64,000 nt of DNA from Sulfurovum sp. (GTDB lineage Bacteria; Campylobacterota; Campylobacteria; Campylobacterales; Sulfurovaceae). Location of the stretch: the NCBI GenBank assembly GCA_027081115.1, contig JALWLD010000057.1:236497-300496 (forward strand), read 5' to 3'. The position numbers and the translations under genes are program-made. The notes beneath the pieces were generated by a model. It worked only from the letters and a program-made list of their open reading frames with translations. It searched no databases and was not told the DNA's origin. This document shows, piece by piece, positions 25,312 through 32,788 of the stretch (its first letter is position 1; every line of letters starts with the position of its first letter).

Positions 25312-26241
25312 TGTATGGTTTAAAAAGAGTCCTAAAATGATGATGAGTGAAATACCTGCTGACTTGGTATAGAGTTTGTTGGCTGTAAGAAATACAAGAA
25401 GAAGTGTTGCAACGATCATTGTTGTAATGTCAAACATATAGGCAGATGCTTTGATAGGCATAGGGTTTACCAGTGCTGCAGCACCTAAAACCACTGTGGT
25501 ATTGGCCATGTTTGAACCGATGATATTACCGATGGCCATGTCTACTTTTCCCTTAACTGCAGCAGAGATACTGACTACCAGTTCTGGTAAAGATGTTCCC
25601 AGTGAGATCATGACAATACCAATAACCCACTCAGAGATACCAAATGTTCTGGCAATCTCAGAAGCACTTTCAACCGTAAAATGTGCTCCGACAATGACCA
25701 ATACAAAACCCAGTCCCAAAAGTGGAACTACTTTGACCCATGAAAAATGTTTTTCCACCTCTTTTGCATGTTCTTCAATCTCTTCGAGTTCAGGAATATT
25801 TTTTGCATCCTGCAGTAAAAAGAGTAGATAGGAGCCCATAAGAAGTAACAGCAAGGCGGCATCAAATCTTGAGATGATACCATCGAAGATCATCAAGAGG
25901 AATACCAGTACGGGTACCAATGCCCAGGTACTGTCTTTTGCAAAGAAGTCTCTTGCCGGGTTAATTTTTTTGGATATGAGGAAAACTGTTGCAAGCACCA
26001 GTGTAATATTCAATATATTGCTTCCGATGACATTGGCAATAGCAATGTCCGGCTTACCATTGAAACTTGCAGCAATAGAAGCAGCCATTTCCGGGAGAGA
26101 AGTTCCCAAAGCAATGAGCGTAGCACCAATGATAAACTCAGGTATTTTGAACTTAAGTGCAATATGCTCACTCTGATCAATAATGACATCTGCACCCCAA
26201 ATAAGTACACCCATGGCAATGACAAAAATAACAAAATCCAT
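25297..26241 (-). CDS. Calcium/sodium antiporter of the CaCA family (YrbG-like)
   Basis: An inner-membrane exchanger with about ten helices in two inverted repeats. Each repeat carries the family alpha signature: GATLIALGTSLPEMAAS followed by ANVIGSNILNI, and GIVMISLGTSLPELVVS followed by IGNIIGSNMANT. Length 314 is typical. A charged loop (EELEEIEEHAKEVEKHF) separates the halves. The start overlaps the stop of ybeY by one base, so both are on one transcript. Ion specificity is inferred from the family. Confidence 0.92.
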   Translation of the reverse strand: MDFVIFVIAMGVLIWGADVIIDQSEHIALKFKIPEFIIGATLIALGTSLPEMAASIAASFNGKPDIAIANVIGSNILNITLVLATVFLISKKINPARDFFAKDSTWALVPVLVFLLMIFDGIISRFDAALLLLLMGSYLLFLLQDAKNIPELEEIEEHAKEVEKHFSWVKVVPLLGLGFVLVIVGAHFTVESASEIARTFGISEWVIGIVMISLGTSLPELVVSISAAVKGKVDMAIGNIIGSNMANTTVVLGAAALVNPMPIKASAYMFDITTMIVATLLLVFLTANKLYTKSAGISLIIILGLFLNHTLQSI

Positions 26242-26687
26242 TATAACTCCTCAGTTCGTATGATAAGACTAGATGGTAACGCAAATGCTTCAATGATTTC
26301 TTTCTCTTTGGCTCTCATCTCGCCATTGTCCACTTCATGGTCAAAGCCGAGAAGATGAAGTAGACCATGGATAAAGAGTAAAGTAAGTTCTGCCTCTTCA
26401 CTGTGTCCAAGAAGATTTGCTTTCTCTTTGACAAATGCCTCTGAAATGACAATAGAGCCTAAAGGCATTGCCTCCAGGGGCACTCCTGAAAAAGCAGTTT
26501 CCATAGGAAAACTCAATACATCTGTAGGCATCTCTTTGTTACGGTGTTCCGCATTGAGTGATGCAATACTCTCATTGTCTGTAATGATCACTTCAATACT
26601 CTGAGTACTCAGAGATTGTGCAATCTTTTCAAGTGTATCGATATTGACATTGAGTGTTGTTTGGTTGTCCAAGTCTATAATATACAT
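26241..26687 (-). CDS. ybeY: Endoribonuclease YbeY
   Basis: A zinc-dependent ribonuclease for 16S rRNA 3' maturation and ribosome quality control. The zinc site HGLLHLLGFDHE is intact. The ATG at 26687 gives MYIIDLDNQ and a normal length of 148; a longer frame would run into the divergent queC leader. TDVLSFPME is the second family signature. One-base overlap with the antiporter gene downstream. Confidence 0.92.
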   Translation of the reverse strand: MYIIDLDNQTTLNVNIDTLEKIAQSLSTQSIEVIITDNESIASLNAEHRNKEMPTDVLSFPMETAFSGVPLEAMPLGSIVISEAFVKEKANLLGHSEEAELTLLFIHGLLHLLGFDHEVDNGEMRAKEKEIIEAFALPSSLIIRTEEL

Positions 26688-26747
26688 GTCGAAGTTTACC
26701 CAAAACTTGGTAAAATAGCAGTAAATCACGGTACGTAGGATAGATCA

Positions 26748-27413
26748 ATGAAAAAAAAAGCTGTATGTATCATATCGGGGGGCATGGACTCTGCCTTGTC
26801 TGCAAAAATAGCACAAAAAGAGGGCTATGAGATCATTGCCTTGCATTTTAACTATGGACAGAGAACGGAAGCCAAAGAGTTGGTATGTTTTCGCAAAGTA
26901 GCCAAAGATGTTGAAGCAGTTGAAGTGTATGAAGTAGATCTGCCATTTTTTGAGCAGATCGGTGCATCTGCTTTGACAGATAAAAGTATAGAGGTACCCA
27001 CGGGTGGTATTGAAGAGGGCGTACCTGTTACCTATGTTCCTTTTAGAAATGGGATCTTCCTCTCTATAGCTGCTTCTGTAGCTGAGAAACATGCTGCAGA
27101 TGCACTTTTTATTGGTGTAGTGGAAGAGGACAGCTCCGGATACCCTGATTGTAGAGAGAGTTACATAGAACAGATGCAAAAATCTATCAATCTAGGTACG
27201 AAAGATGAAACAGATTTAAGTATAAAAATGCCACTTGTGGCGATGAATAAAAGTGAAATAGTGCAAAAGTCCATAGAGATGGATGTGCCGCTTGCTTCTA
27301 CATGGAGTTGTTATAAGTCTGAAGAGAAGGCCTGTGGTGTTTGTGATTCGTGTAGATTGAGGCTGCGTGGTTTTGAACGTGCAGGTATGAAAGACCCTAT
27401 TGCATATCAATAG
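26748..27413 (+). CDS. queC: 7-cyano-7-deazaguanine synthase
   Basis: Makes preQ0 for queuosine tRNA modification by ATP-dependent amidation of carboxy-deazaguanine. The PP-loop SGGMDSA lies at residues 10-16. The zinc-binding Cys cluster near the C-terminus is CYKSEEKACGVCDSCRLRL with the last three Cys in CGVCDSC. Length 221 is normal. Divergent from ybeY, convergent with the small lipoprotein gene, separated by the stem-loop at 27395-27415. No other queuosine gene is nearby. Confidence 0.95.
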   Translation: MKKKAVCIISGGMDSALSAKIAQKEGYEIIALHFNYGQRTEAKELVCFRKVAKDVEAVEVYEVDLPFFEQIGASALTDKSIEVPTGGIEEGVPVTYVPFRNGIFLSIAASVAEKHAADALFIGVVEEDSSGYPDCRESYIEQMQKSINLGTKDETDLSIKMPLVAMNKSEIVQKSIEMDVPLASTWSCYKSEEKACGVCDSCRLRLRGFERAGMKDPIAYQ

Positions 27414-27415
27414 GG
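27395..27415. terminator. Bidirectional stem-loop between queC and the lipoprotein gene
   Basis: A perfect 8-bp stem (CCCTATTG and CAATAGGG) with loop CATAT spans the queC stop codon, nine bases before the convergent lipoprotein stop. It probably ends or protects both transcripts; there is no strong U-run. Confidence 0.5.
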
Positions 27416-27423
27416 CTTATAAC

Positions 27424-27774
27424 TTATGAATATTGTTGAAACCCGTTTGCAATAAAGCCGAACTCATACTCATGACCTGGGTATCTTGATATACCTTCAG
27501 AAATAAACTGAGATCTTGTGATCTGTCTGTCCCAGTAGCGATACATAAGCATTTTAAACCACTCTTTGTCTTCTGCTCTAATGGCCATTTTCTTATAGTT
27601 TGGATTACTTCTTGTACTCAATGCAACTTGAGTCATAACAGGTTGAAATTTAGCCATTTTAGCTTCCGTAGGTGCCTGATAGACATTTCTAGGTGTAGTC
27701 GATGACATAGGATCTGTACAGCCTGTAAAGGTGAGTGCAGCGAGTACAGTTGTAATCAATAGTGTCTTTTTCAT
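27424..27774 (-). CDS. Small lipoprotein of unknown function
   Basis: The ATG at 27774 follows AAGGA and opens a textbook lipoprotein signal (MKKTLLITTVLAALTFTGC, lipobox FTGC). The mature part of about 100 residues is helical and basic, with no recognised domain. Longer in-frame starts would run into the asparaginase-like gene and are rejected. It may share a transcript with the asparaginase-like gene 53 bases upstream. Confidence 0.65.
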   Translation of the reverse strand: MKKTLLITTVLAALTFTGCTDPMSSTTPRNVYQAPTEAKMAKFQPVMTQVALSTRSNPNYKKMAIRAEDKEWFKMLMYRYWDRQITRSQFISEGISRYPGHEYEFGFIANGFQQYS

Positions 27775-27826
27775 GGGTATATCCTTCATAGGTAATAATT
27801 GCATAAGTATATCGAATTTAACTAAA

Positions 27827-28327
27827 TTAGACGTAAATAAAGCGACCCTTGCTTCTCTCTTTTTTGATTTTATCATATTTCTCGAAGAGACCATTCATGC
27901 TGACATATATGCCATCTTCTTCTAATATCTGCATAGTCCCATAAGCCGAAGAGAAGTTTGCCGTGGCTTCTACCGGATCTATGGCATAAGGTACCATGGC
28001 ACCGGTTATAATGACACGTTTTTCCAGGTCAGAATCGGCAAGATACTCTGCTGTTATTCCCATAGTGTCGGTACCATGAATGATGATAATGTCATCAAAA
28101 GAGGATTGTGAGATGATGGCTAGAAGTTCAAGACGGTCATGTGAACTCATGTCAATACTGTCTTTGCCTATGATATGCATGATTTCAAAGTTACAGAGCC
28201 ATTTTAAAGCAAGCTCTTCTAGTGCGAGACCCTGTTCGTCCACATAAAGTGTACCTTTTATCGGATCATAACGCTTATTGAATGTCCCACCAGTATTGAT
28301 GATTAGTATTTTGTTTTTCTTAGCCAA
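27827..28327 (-). CDS. Single-domain asparaginase-like protein
   Basis: 166 residues matching only the N-terminal domain of bacterial L-asparaginases: TGGTFNKRYDP near the start carries the first catalytic Thr, and IIHGTDTMGITAEYL the second Thr-Asp pair. The C-terminal domain of full-length enzymes is absent. Such short forms are common in Campylobacterota; whether they hydrolyse asparagine is unclear. Start TTG at 28327 with GGAGAG six bases upstream. Divergent from fabI. Confidence 0.8.
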   Translation of the reverse strand: MAKKNKILIINTGGTFNKRYDPIKGTLYVDEQGLALEELALKWLCNFEIMHIIGKDSIDMSSHDRLELLAIISQSSFDDIIIIHGTDTMGITAEYLADSDLEKRVIITGAMVPYAIDPVEATANFSSAYGTMQILEEDGIYVSMNGLFEKYDKIKKERSKGRFIYV

Positions 28328-28405
28328 ACTTGTCTCTCCAAAATTCTGTGCTATATTTTACCTCAATGATGATAAAATAAGGGAATTTATTTTAGGAGAG
28401 TACAG

Positions 28406-29233
28406 ATGGTCATGAAGGGTAAAAAAGGTGTTATTTTAGGTATCGCCAACAAAAAATCAATTGCATACGGTATTGCAAAAGCATGTCAAGAGCAGGGTGC
28501 TGAGATGGCTATCACTTTCTTGAATGAGAGATTTGAACAGAAACTGGCACCCATTGCCGAAGATCTGGACTGTGGTACAAGACTCTACCCTTGTGATGTC
28601 TCTAAGCCAGAAGAGATCAAAGCACTCAAAGAGTCTCTTGAAAAAGATATGGGGCAGATAGACTTTATTGTACACTCTATTGCTTTTGCACCTAAAGAGG
28701 GCTTGAGTGGTCGTTTTATAGATATTTCAAAAGAGGCTTTTGATGTGGCTATGGATATCTCGGTCTATTCTCTTATTGAGATCGTAAGAGAACTTAAACC
28801 TATACTCTCTTCAAATTCATCTGTGTTAACTCTCTCTTATTACGGTGGAGAAAAATGGATCCCGAACTATAACCTTATGGGTGTAGCAAAAGCAGCACTT
28901 GAGATGACAGTCAAATATCTTGCAGAAGATCTTGGAAAAGATGGCATTCGCGTTAATGCCATCTCAGCAGGACCAATTAAAACACTTGCAGCAGCAGGGA
29001 TCGGTGATTTCTCTTTCATGTTGAAGTGGAACAAAGCACACGCTCCAATGAAAGAGAATGTAACCATTGCACAGGTAGGAAACTCAGGAATGTATCTGCT
29101 TTCAGATCTCTCTTCGGGTGTCACAGGAGAGATTCACTATGTAGATGGCGGGTATAACATCATGGGGATGCCGGCAGTAAAGTTTGACGAAGAAGGTAAA
29201 CCTCATATTGCATGGAACGGGGAGTCTAAATAG
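28406..29233 (+). CDS. fabI: Enoyl-[acyl-carrier-protein] reductase FabI
   Basis: Last reductive step of each fatty-acid elongation cycle; target of triclosan-type inhibitors. Short-chain dehydrogenase fold with the FabI-type nucleotide loop GIANKKSIAYGIAKA. The catalytic Tyr/Lys region reads YNLMGVAKAALE, preceded by LSYYGGEKW. Length 275. AGGAG lies seven bases before the first ATG, so that ATG is used rather than the one two codons on. Followed after seven bases by an rRNA methyltransferase gene. Confidence 0.96.
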   Translation: MVMKGKKGVILGIANKKSIAYGIAKACQEQGAEMAITFLNERFEQKLAPIAEDLDCGTRLYPCDVSKPEEIKALKESLEKDMGQIDFIVHSIAFAPKEGLSGRFIDISKEAFDVAMDISVYSLIEIVRELKPILSSNSSVLTLSYYGGEKWIPNYNLMGVAKAALEMTVKYLAEDLGKDGIRVNAISAGPIKTLAAAGIGDFSFMLKWNKAHAPMKENVTIAQVGNSGMYLLSDLSSGVTGEIHYVDGGYNIMGMPAVKFDEEGKPHIAWNGESK

Positions 29234-29240
29234 ACTGCCT

Positions 29241-29999
29241 ATGAAAGCTGATTCTCCTGAATACCTGGCCAAAAAGGCATTTTTTGACAAAGTCTTAACG
29301 ATTTACGGACGTAATGCTGTTATGGAAGCACTGGAAGATAAAGCAGTGTCTGTTCATAAACTGCACCTCTCCAAGTCCAATAAAGATGCCACTGTTCTTG
29401 AACAGATGAAGTCTCTGGCCAAAAAGCGTAAGATTGAAGTAAAGTATCATGATAAACAGTCTCTCTCCCGTATCTCCAAAAATGCAAAGCAGGATCAAGG
29501 CGTGGCTCTAGACCTTGTTTTAGAACATTTTGGTGATGAAGAGAGTTTTAAACAAGTGCATAAAAGTTACCGTATTGTTGCACTTGATGGTGTGACCAAT
29601 CCTCAAAATCTGGGTATGATCATACGTTCCTGTGCCGCAGGCAATATAGATGCCATTTTACTGCCTACCAAAGGTGCAGCGCAGATAAGTCCTTTGGTTA
29701 TCAAGGCGAGTGCAGGCACACTTTTTAAAATGCCTATTATCAAAACAACCAATCTTAAAAAGACACTGGCATCTTTTAAAAAAGAGGGTGCAGAGGTTTA
29801 TACCCTTTCTTCTCATGCTAAGTCTAACTATAAAGAACAACACTATAACTCTAAAACTATTTTTGTATTGGGAAATGAAAGTGAGGGGGTAAGTAGAGAG
29901 ATAGAAGCATTGTCCACTCAGAGTATCGCTATCCCTATGCAAAGGGGTGTTGAGTCACTCAATGTGGCTGTGACCGCTTCTTTGCTTGCATTTCTATAA
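29241..29999 (+). CDS. rlmB: SpoU/TrmH-family 23S rRNA 2'-O-methyltransferase (RlmB-like)
   Basis: Methylates a ribose in 23S rRNA or a tRNA using SAM. The knotted SPOUT domain is clear: VTNPQNLGMIIRSCAAGN (motif 1), FVLGNESEGVS (motif 2) and ESLNVAVTASLLAF (motif 3). An N-terminal substrate-binding domain starts YGRNAVMEAL. The ATG at 29241 lies just after fabI; a longer frame would overlap fabI. The last 49 bases of the gene (29941-29989) occur again at 32304-32352, and the downstream cargo begins right after its stop. RlmB versus TrmH specificity is not settled from sequence alone. Confidence 0.88.
   Translation: MKADSPEYLAKKAFFDKVLTIYGRNAVMEALEDKAVSVHKLHLSKSNKDATVLEQMKSLAKKRKIEVKYHDKQSLSRISKNAKQDQGVALDLVLEHFGDEESFKQVHKSYRIVALDGVTNPQNLGMIIRSCAAGNIDAILLPTKGAAQISPLVIKASAGTLFKMPIIKTTNLKKTLASFKKEGAEVYTLSSHAKSNYKEQHYNSKTIFVLGNESEGVSREIEALSTQSIAIPMQRGVESLNVAVTASLLAFL
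29941..29989 (+). repeat. Direct repeat copy 1: 3' end of rlmB
   Basis: A 49-base stretch at the rlmB 3' end, identical to 32304-32352. It encodes the C-terminal motif of the methyltransferase. The next codons of both copies still spell Ala-Phe-Leu-stop but with different bases, so the two copies have diverged at synonymous sites. Confidence 0.95.
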
Positions 30000-30016
30000 A
30001 CTTCAAAGTCACATGT

Positions 30017-30022
30017 TATAAT
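30017..30022 (+). promoter_or_regulatory. -10 element (TATAAT) cut off from its gene by an IS
   Basis: Perfect TATAAT just after rlmB. Without the IS insertion it would lie about 35 bases before the start of the repeat lipoprotein. The same ATGTTATAAT string follows the second rlmB repeat (32377-32382). Confidence 0.55.
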
Positions 30023-30028
30023 AACAAC

Positions 30029-30765
30029 GGGTCTAGTAAACTTTAAGAAGCAAAAAGGTATCTTAAAGCATGGCTACACCGAACAAAGACAAGTATTCAA
30101 AAGGTACGCACATTTCAGAGCGTAAATTTAGGCAGTTAATTAAGTGTTTTTCGCTTGATTTAAATGCCTATGAAACATCCAAAATAACAAACATATCCCA
30201 TACAACATGCAAGAAGATATTTCAAAAGCTTCGCATCTATATCTATAAAAACCTACTTAATAAATAATGCTGACGATGGAGAATTTGAATTAGATGAATC
30301 TTACTTTGGTGCAAAACGTATTAGAGGTAAACGTGGACGAGGTGCAGCAGGAAAAACACCTGTCTTTGGATTACTTAAACGTGATGGTAATGTTTATGTA
30401 CAAATAGTAAAGAACTGCTCCAAAGACGAACTGATGCCTATAATAGAGGGTAAAATACTAGAGAGAAGCACAATTCACACAGATGGATGGAAAGCTTATG
30501 ATGGTTTAGTTCTTAATGGGTATGACCACTATAGGGTCTTTCATTCTAAAGATGAATTTGTCAGAGGAAAGTCTCATGTAAACGGTACTGAATCTTTTTG
30601 GAGTTTTACCAAAAGAAGATTAGCACAGTTCAACGGACTTAGAGATGAGATGTTTTATTTGTATTTTAAGGAGAGTTAATTTAGATTTAATAATAGATAT
30701 AACAATGCTTATGTTATACTATTGAAGAATTTTAGAAAAAATAACCTCTAAAGTTTACTAGACCC
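30029..30765 (+). mobile_element. IS1595-family insertion sequence with 17-bp inverted repeats and TAACAAC target duplication
   Basis: The 737-bp element is bounded by 17-bp perfect inverted repeats beginning GGGTCTAGTAAACTTTA (30029-30045 and the complement at 30749-30765). The flanks carry the 7-base direct repeat TAACAAC (30022-30028 and 30766-30772), as expected for target-site duplication; IS1595 elements usually give 8 bases. It contains one transposase gene split by a frameshift. It sits between a -10 box and the ribosome site of the repeat lipoprotein gene. Confidence 0.85.
30070..30679 (+). pseudogene. IS1595-family (ISXO2-like) transposase, frameshifted
   Basis: The first frame (30070-30267) encodes a 65-residue N-terminal part with a helix-turn-helix-like segment. 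A +1 frame change in the A-rich stretch around 30245-30267 leads into the DDE domain with ELDESYFGAKRIRGKRGRG, then HTDGWKAYDG and GTESFWSFTKRR, ending at 30679. These are the catalytic-site motifs of the ISXO2-like transposase family. The N-terminal zinc ribbon usual in longer members is absent. Programmed shifting in IS elements is normally -1, so this +1 change more probably means an inactive copy or a read error in a run of five A. Confidence 0.8.
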
Positions 30766-30794
30766 TAACAACAATATAAATTTAAGGATTATCT

Positions 30795-32288
30795 ATGCAG
30801 CGACACAAATGGAGACAATGGCTACTTATGGCTACCCTAACACTTATGATGAGTGCTTGTGGTGGTGGTGACTCTGATGGTGCTGAGATAGCAGCAGGTT
30901 CAAACCCTTTAGATGCAAGTTCAACTTTGAAAGATACCTACTTCATCATCACTGTTGAGACTAACAATACAGGTACATCATCAGACACAGAGTTTATTAT
31001 CCCTACTTACCCAGATGAGAGTTATAACTACAATGTAGACTGTGACAATGATGGTATAGATGAAGCTATAGCTGTGACGGGAGACTATACTTGTAGATAT
31101 GATAGTATAGGAGTATACACCATAGCCATCAAAGACAACACAGGTAAAAGAGAAGGTTTCCCAAGAATCTATTTTAACTATGAAAAAGACAGAGAGAAAC
31201 TCATTGGCATCAACCAATGGGGAGCAGGAAAATGGACTTCGATGGAGAGAGCTTTTAGGGGATGCTCTAAGCTCAATGATGCAGGAGGAGCAGCTACAGA
31301 TAAGCCTGATCTTTCTGCTGTGACAGATATGTATGCTATGTTCTCTGGAGCCACCGCCTTCAACCAAGACATAGGCGTATGGGACACCAGTGCTGTGACA
31401 AGTATGGCTTTTATGTTTTATAATGCCTCCACCTTCAACCAAGACATAGGCGCATGGGAGACCAGTGCTGTGACAGATATGGGTTTTATGTTCTATCAAG
31501 CCACCGCCTTCAACCAAGACATAGGCGCATGGGACACCAGTGCTGTGACAAGTATGGGTTATATGTTCTATGAAGCCTCCACCTTCAACCAAGACATAGG
31601 CGCATGGGACACCAGTGCTGTGACAAGTATGTATAGTATGTTCCGTGAAGCCACCGCCTTCAACCAAGACATAGGCGCATGGGAGACCAGTGCTGTGACA
31701 AGTATGGGTTATATGTTCTATGGAGCTACTGCCTTTAACCAAAACATAGGCGCATGGAACACCAGTGCCGTGACAAATATGCGTTCTATGTTCTCTAATG
31801 CTACCGCCTTCAACCAAAACATAGGCGCATGGAACACCAGTGCTGTGACAGGTATGTATGGTATGTTCTATGGAGCCACCGCCTTCAACCAAAACATAGG
31901 CGCATGGGACACCAGTGCTGTGACATATATGGGCTTTATGTTCTCTGGAGCCACCACCTTCAACCAAGACATAGGCGCATGGGAGACCAGTGCTGTGACA
32001 GATATGCGTTATATGTTCTATGAAGCCACCACCTTCAACCAAGACATAGGCGCATGGGACACCAGTGCTGTGACAAATATGGGTTGGATGTTCAATGGAG
32101 CCACCGCCTTCAACCAAAACATAGGCGCATGGGACACCAGTGCTGTGACAGATATGAGTTATATGTTTTATTATGCTACTGGATTTACAAATCAAGACTT
32201 AAGTGGCTGGTCTGTTGATAATGTGGCTAATCATGATAACTTTATGACAGGTGCAGGTACTGGTAATACTGAGCCTGTTTGGCCGTAA
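30795..32288 (+). CDS. Surface lipoprotein with DUF285/BspA-like repeats
   Basis: The 497-residue product has a lipoprotein signal ([10 protein letters not shown]; Cys about 22) and a Thr/Asp-rich stalk to residue 186. Then come eleven copies of a 25-residue repeat (residues 187-461) with consensus [15 protein letters not shown]-x-M-x-x-MF, the pattern of DUF285/BspA-family leucine-rich-like surface repeats. A non-repeat cap ([13 protein letters not shown]) closes it. BspA-type proteins of other bacteria bind host or matrix proteins. The gene has a good AAGGA site, but the IS upstream separates it from its apparent promoter. It is bracketed with the IS by two copies of the rlmB end, suggesting it came as cargo. 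Confidence 0.85.
   Translation: MQRHKWRQWLLMATLTLMMSACGGGDSDGAEIAAGSNPLDASSTLKDTYFIITVETNNTGTSSDTEFIIPTYPDESYNYNVDCDNDGIDEAIAVTGDYTCRYDSIGVYTIAIKDNTGKREGFPRIYFNYEKDREKLIGINQWGAGKWTSMERAFRGCSKLNDAGGAATDKPDLSAVTDMYAMFSGATAFNQDIGVWDTSAVTSMAFMFYNASTFNQDIGAWETSAVTDMGFMFYQATAFNQDIGAWDTSAVTSMGYMFYEASTFNQDIGAWDTSAVTSMYSMFREATAFNQDIGAWETSAVTSMGYMFYGATAFNQNIGAWNTSAVTNMRSMFSNATAFNQNIGAWNTSAVTGMYGMFYGATAFNQNIGAWDTSAVTYMGFMFSGATTFNQDIGAWETSAVTDMRYMFYEATTFNQDIGAWDTSAVTNMGWMFNGATAFNQNIGAWDTSAVTDMSYMFYYATGFTNQDLSGWSVDNVANHDNFMTGAGTGNTEPVWP
31353..32177 (+). repeat. Eleven tandem 75-bp coding repeats
   Basis: Exactly 11 x 75 bases inside the surface lipoprotein gene. Many units are nearly identical at the DNA level (shared ACCAGTGCTGTGACA, CAAGACATAGGCGCATGG), differing mainly in the codons after SAVT. 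This predicts slippage or recombination that changes repeat number. Confidence 0.95.
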
Positions 32289-32303
32289 GGGGAGGAAGCA
32301 TAA

Positions 32304-32352
32304 AAAGGGGTGTTGAGTCACTCAATGTGGCTGTGACCGCTTCTTTGCTTGC
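32304..32352 (+). repeat. Direct repeat copy 2: orphan 3' end of an rlmB gene
   Basis: Identical to 29941-29989, continuing GCT TTT TTG TAA, which spells the same C-terminal residues (Ala-Phe-Leu-stop) as rlmB with different codons. There is no upstream rlmB sequence here. It forms the right edge of the 2.3-kb IS plus lipoprotein segment. Confidence 0.95.
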
Positions 32353-32376
32353 TTTTTTGTAATATTTACTTTATGT

Positions 32377-32382
32377 TATAAT
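32377..32382 (+). promoter_or_regulatory. Likely -10 element (TATAAT) for the small protein gene
   Basis: Perfect TATAAT 30 bases before the next ATG, directly after the orphan rlmB end and inside a string shared with the first copy (ATGTTATAAT). Confidence 0.5.
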
Positions 32383-32411
32383 GGATTTGGCAATATCATA
32401 AAGGAGTTCTT

Positions 32412-32726
32412 ATGCCTCAAGAAAAAGAAGAAATATTTAAAAAGATCGGTGTTGATATTAGTGAAAATAACATCAACATTGACCTCACTAAAACAAAAGA
32501 TTTTTTCAATACCTTACAAAATACACTTCAAAAAAAAGCAGAAACGATCGAAAAAGATATTTCAGAAGGGAAGATAGACCTGGAAGAGAATGTGGGGATC
32601 AAGGTAGATAATGAGCATATCAATATTGATTTAGAAAAAACCAAAAGCTTTATAGAAAGTTTTGGACAAAAGATAGAAGGTTTTTTGGCAGAACTTGAAC
32701 ATACTATTGGAAAGTTAGATAAATAA
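32412..32726 (+). CDS. Small charged helical protein
   Basis: Not recognised. A 104-residue cytoplasmic product, strongly charged and helical, with an internal duplication: NINIDLTKTKDFF in the first half and HINIDLEKTKSFI in the second, about 55 residues apart. AAAGGAG precedes the ATG. It may be the original neighbour of rlmB before the cargo arrived, as it follows the orphan rlmB end with its own promoter. Confidence 0.6.
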   Translation: MPQEKEEIFKKIGVDISENNINIDLTKTKDFFNTLQNTLQKKAETIEKDISEGKIDLEENVGIKVDNEHINIDLEKTKSFIESFGQKIEGFLAELEHTIGKLDK

Positions 32727-32788
32727 ATTATAGTTCTATGTCAATTTGATATATTTTAAAAGTACCTATACAAAAAAAGGATGTAGAC

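Noticed and set aside
31353-32177. CRISPR-like array
   Set aside because: The units are directly adjacent 75-base coding repeats in frame with a lipoprotein, without spacers.
30981-32195. Long open frame of 404 codons on the minus strand
   Set aside because: It is the mirror of the 75-bp coding repeats on the plus strand; repeated units without stops keep the opposite strand open.
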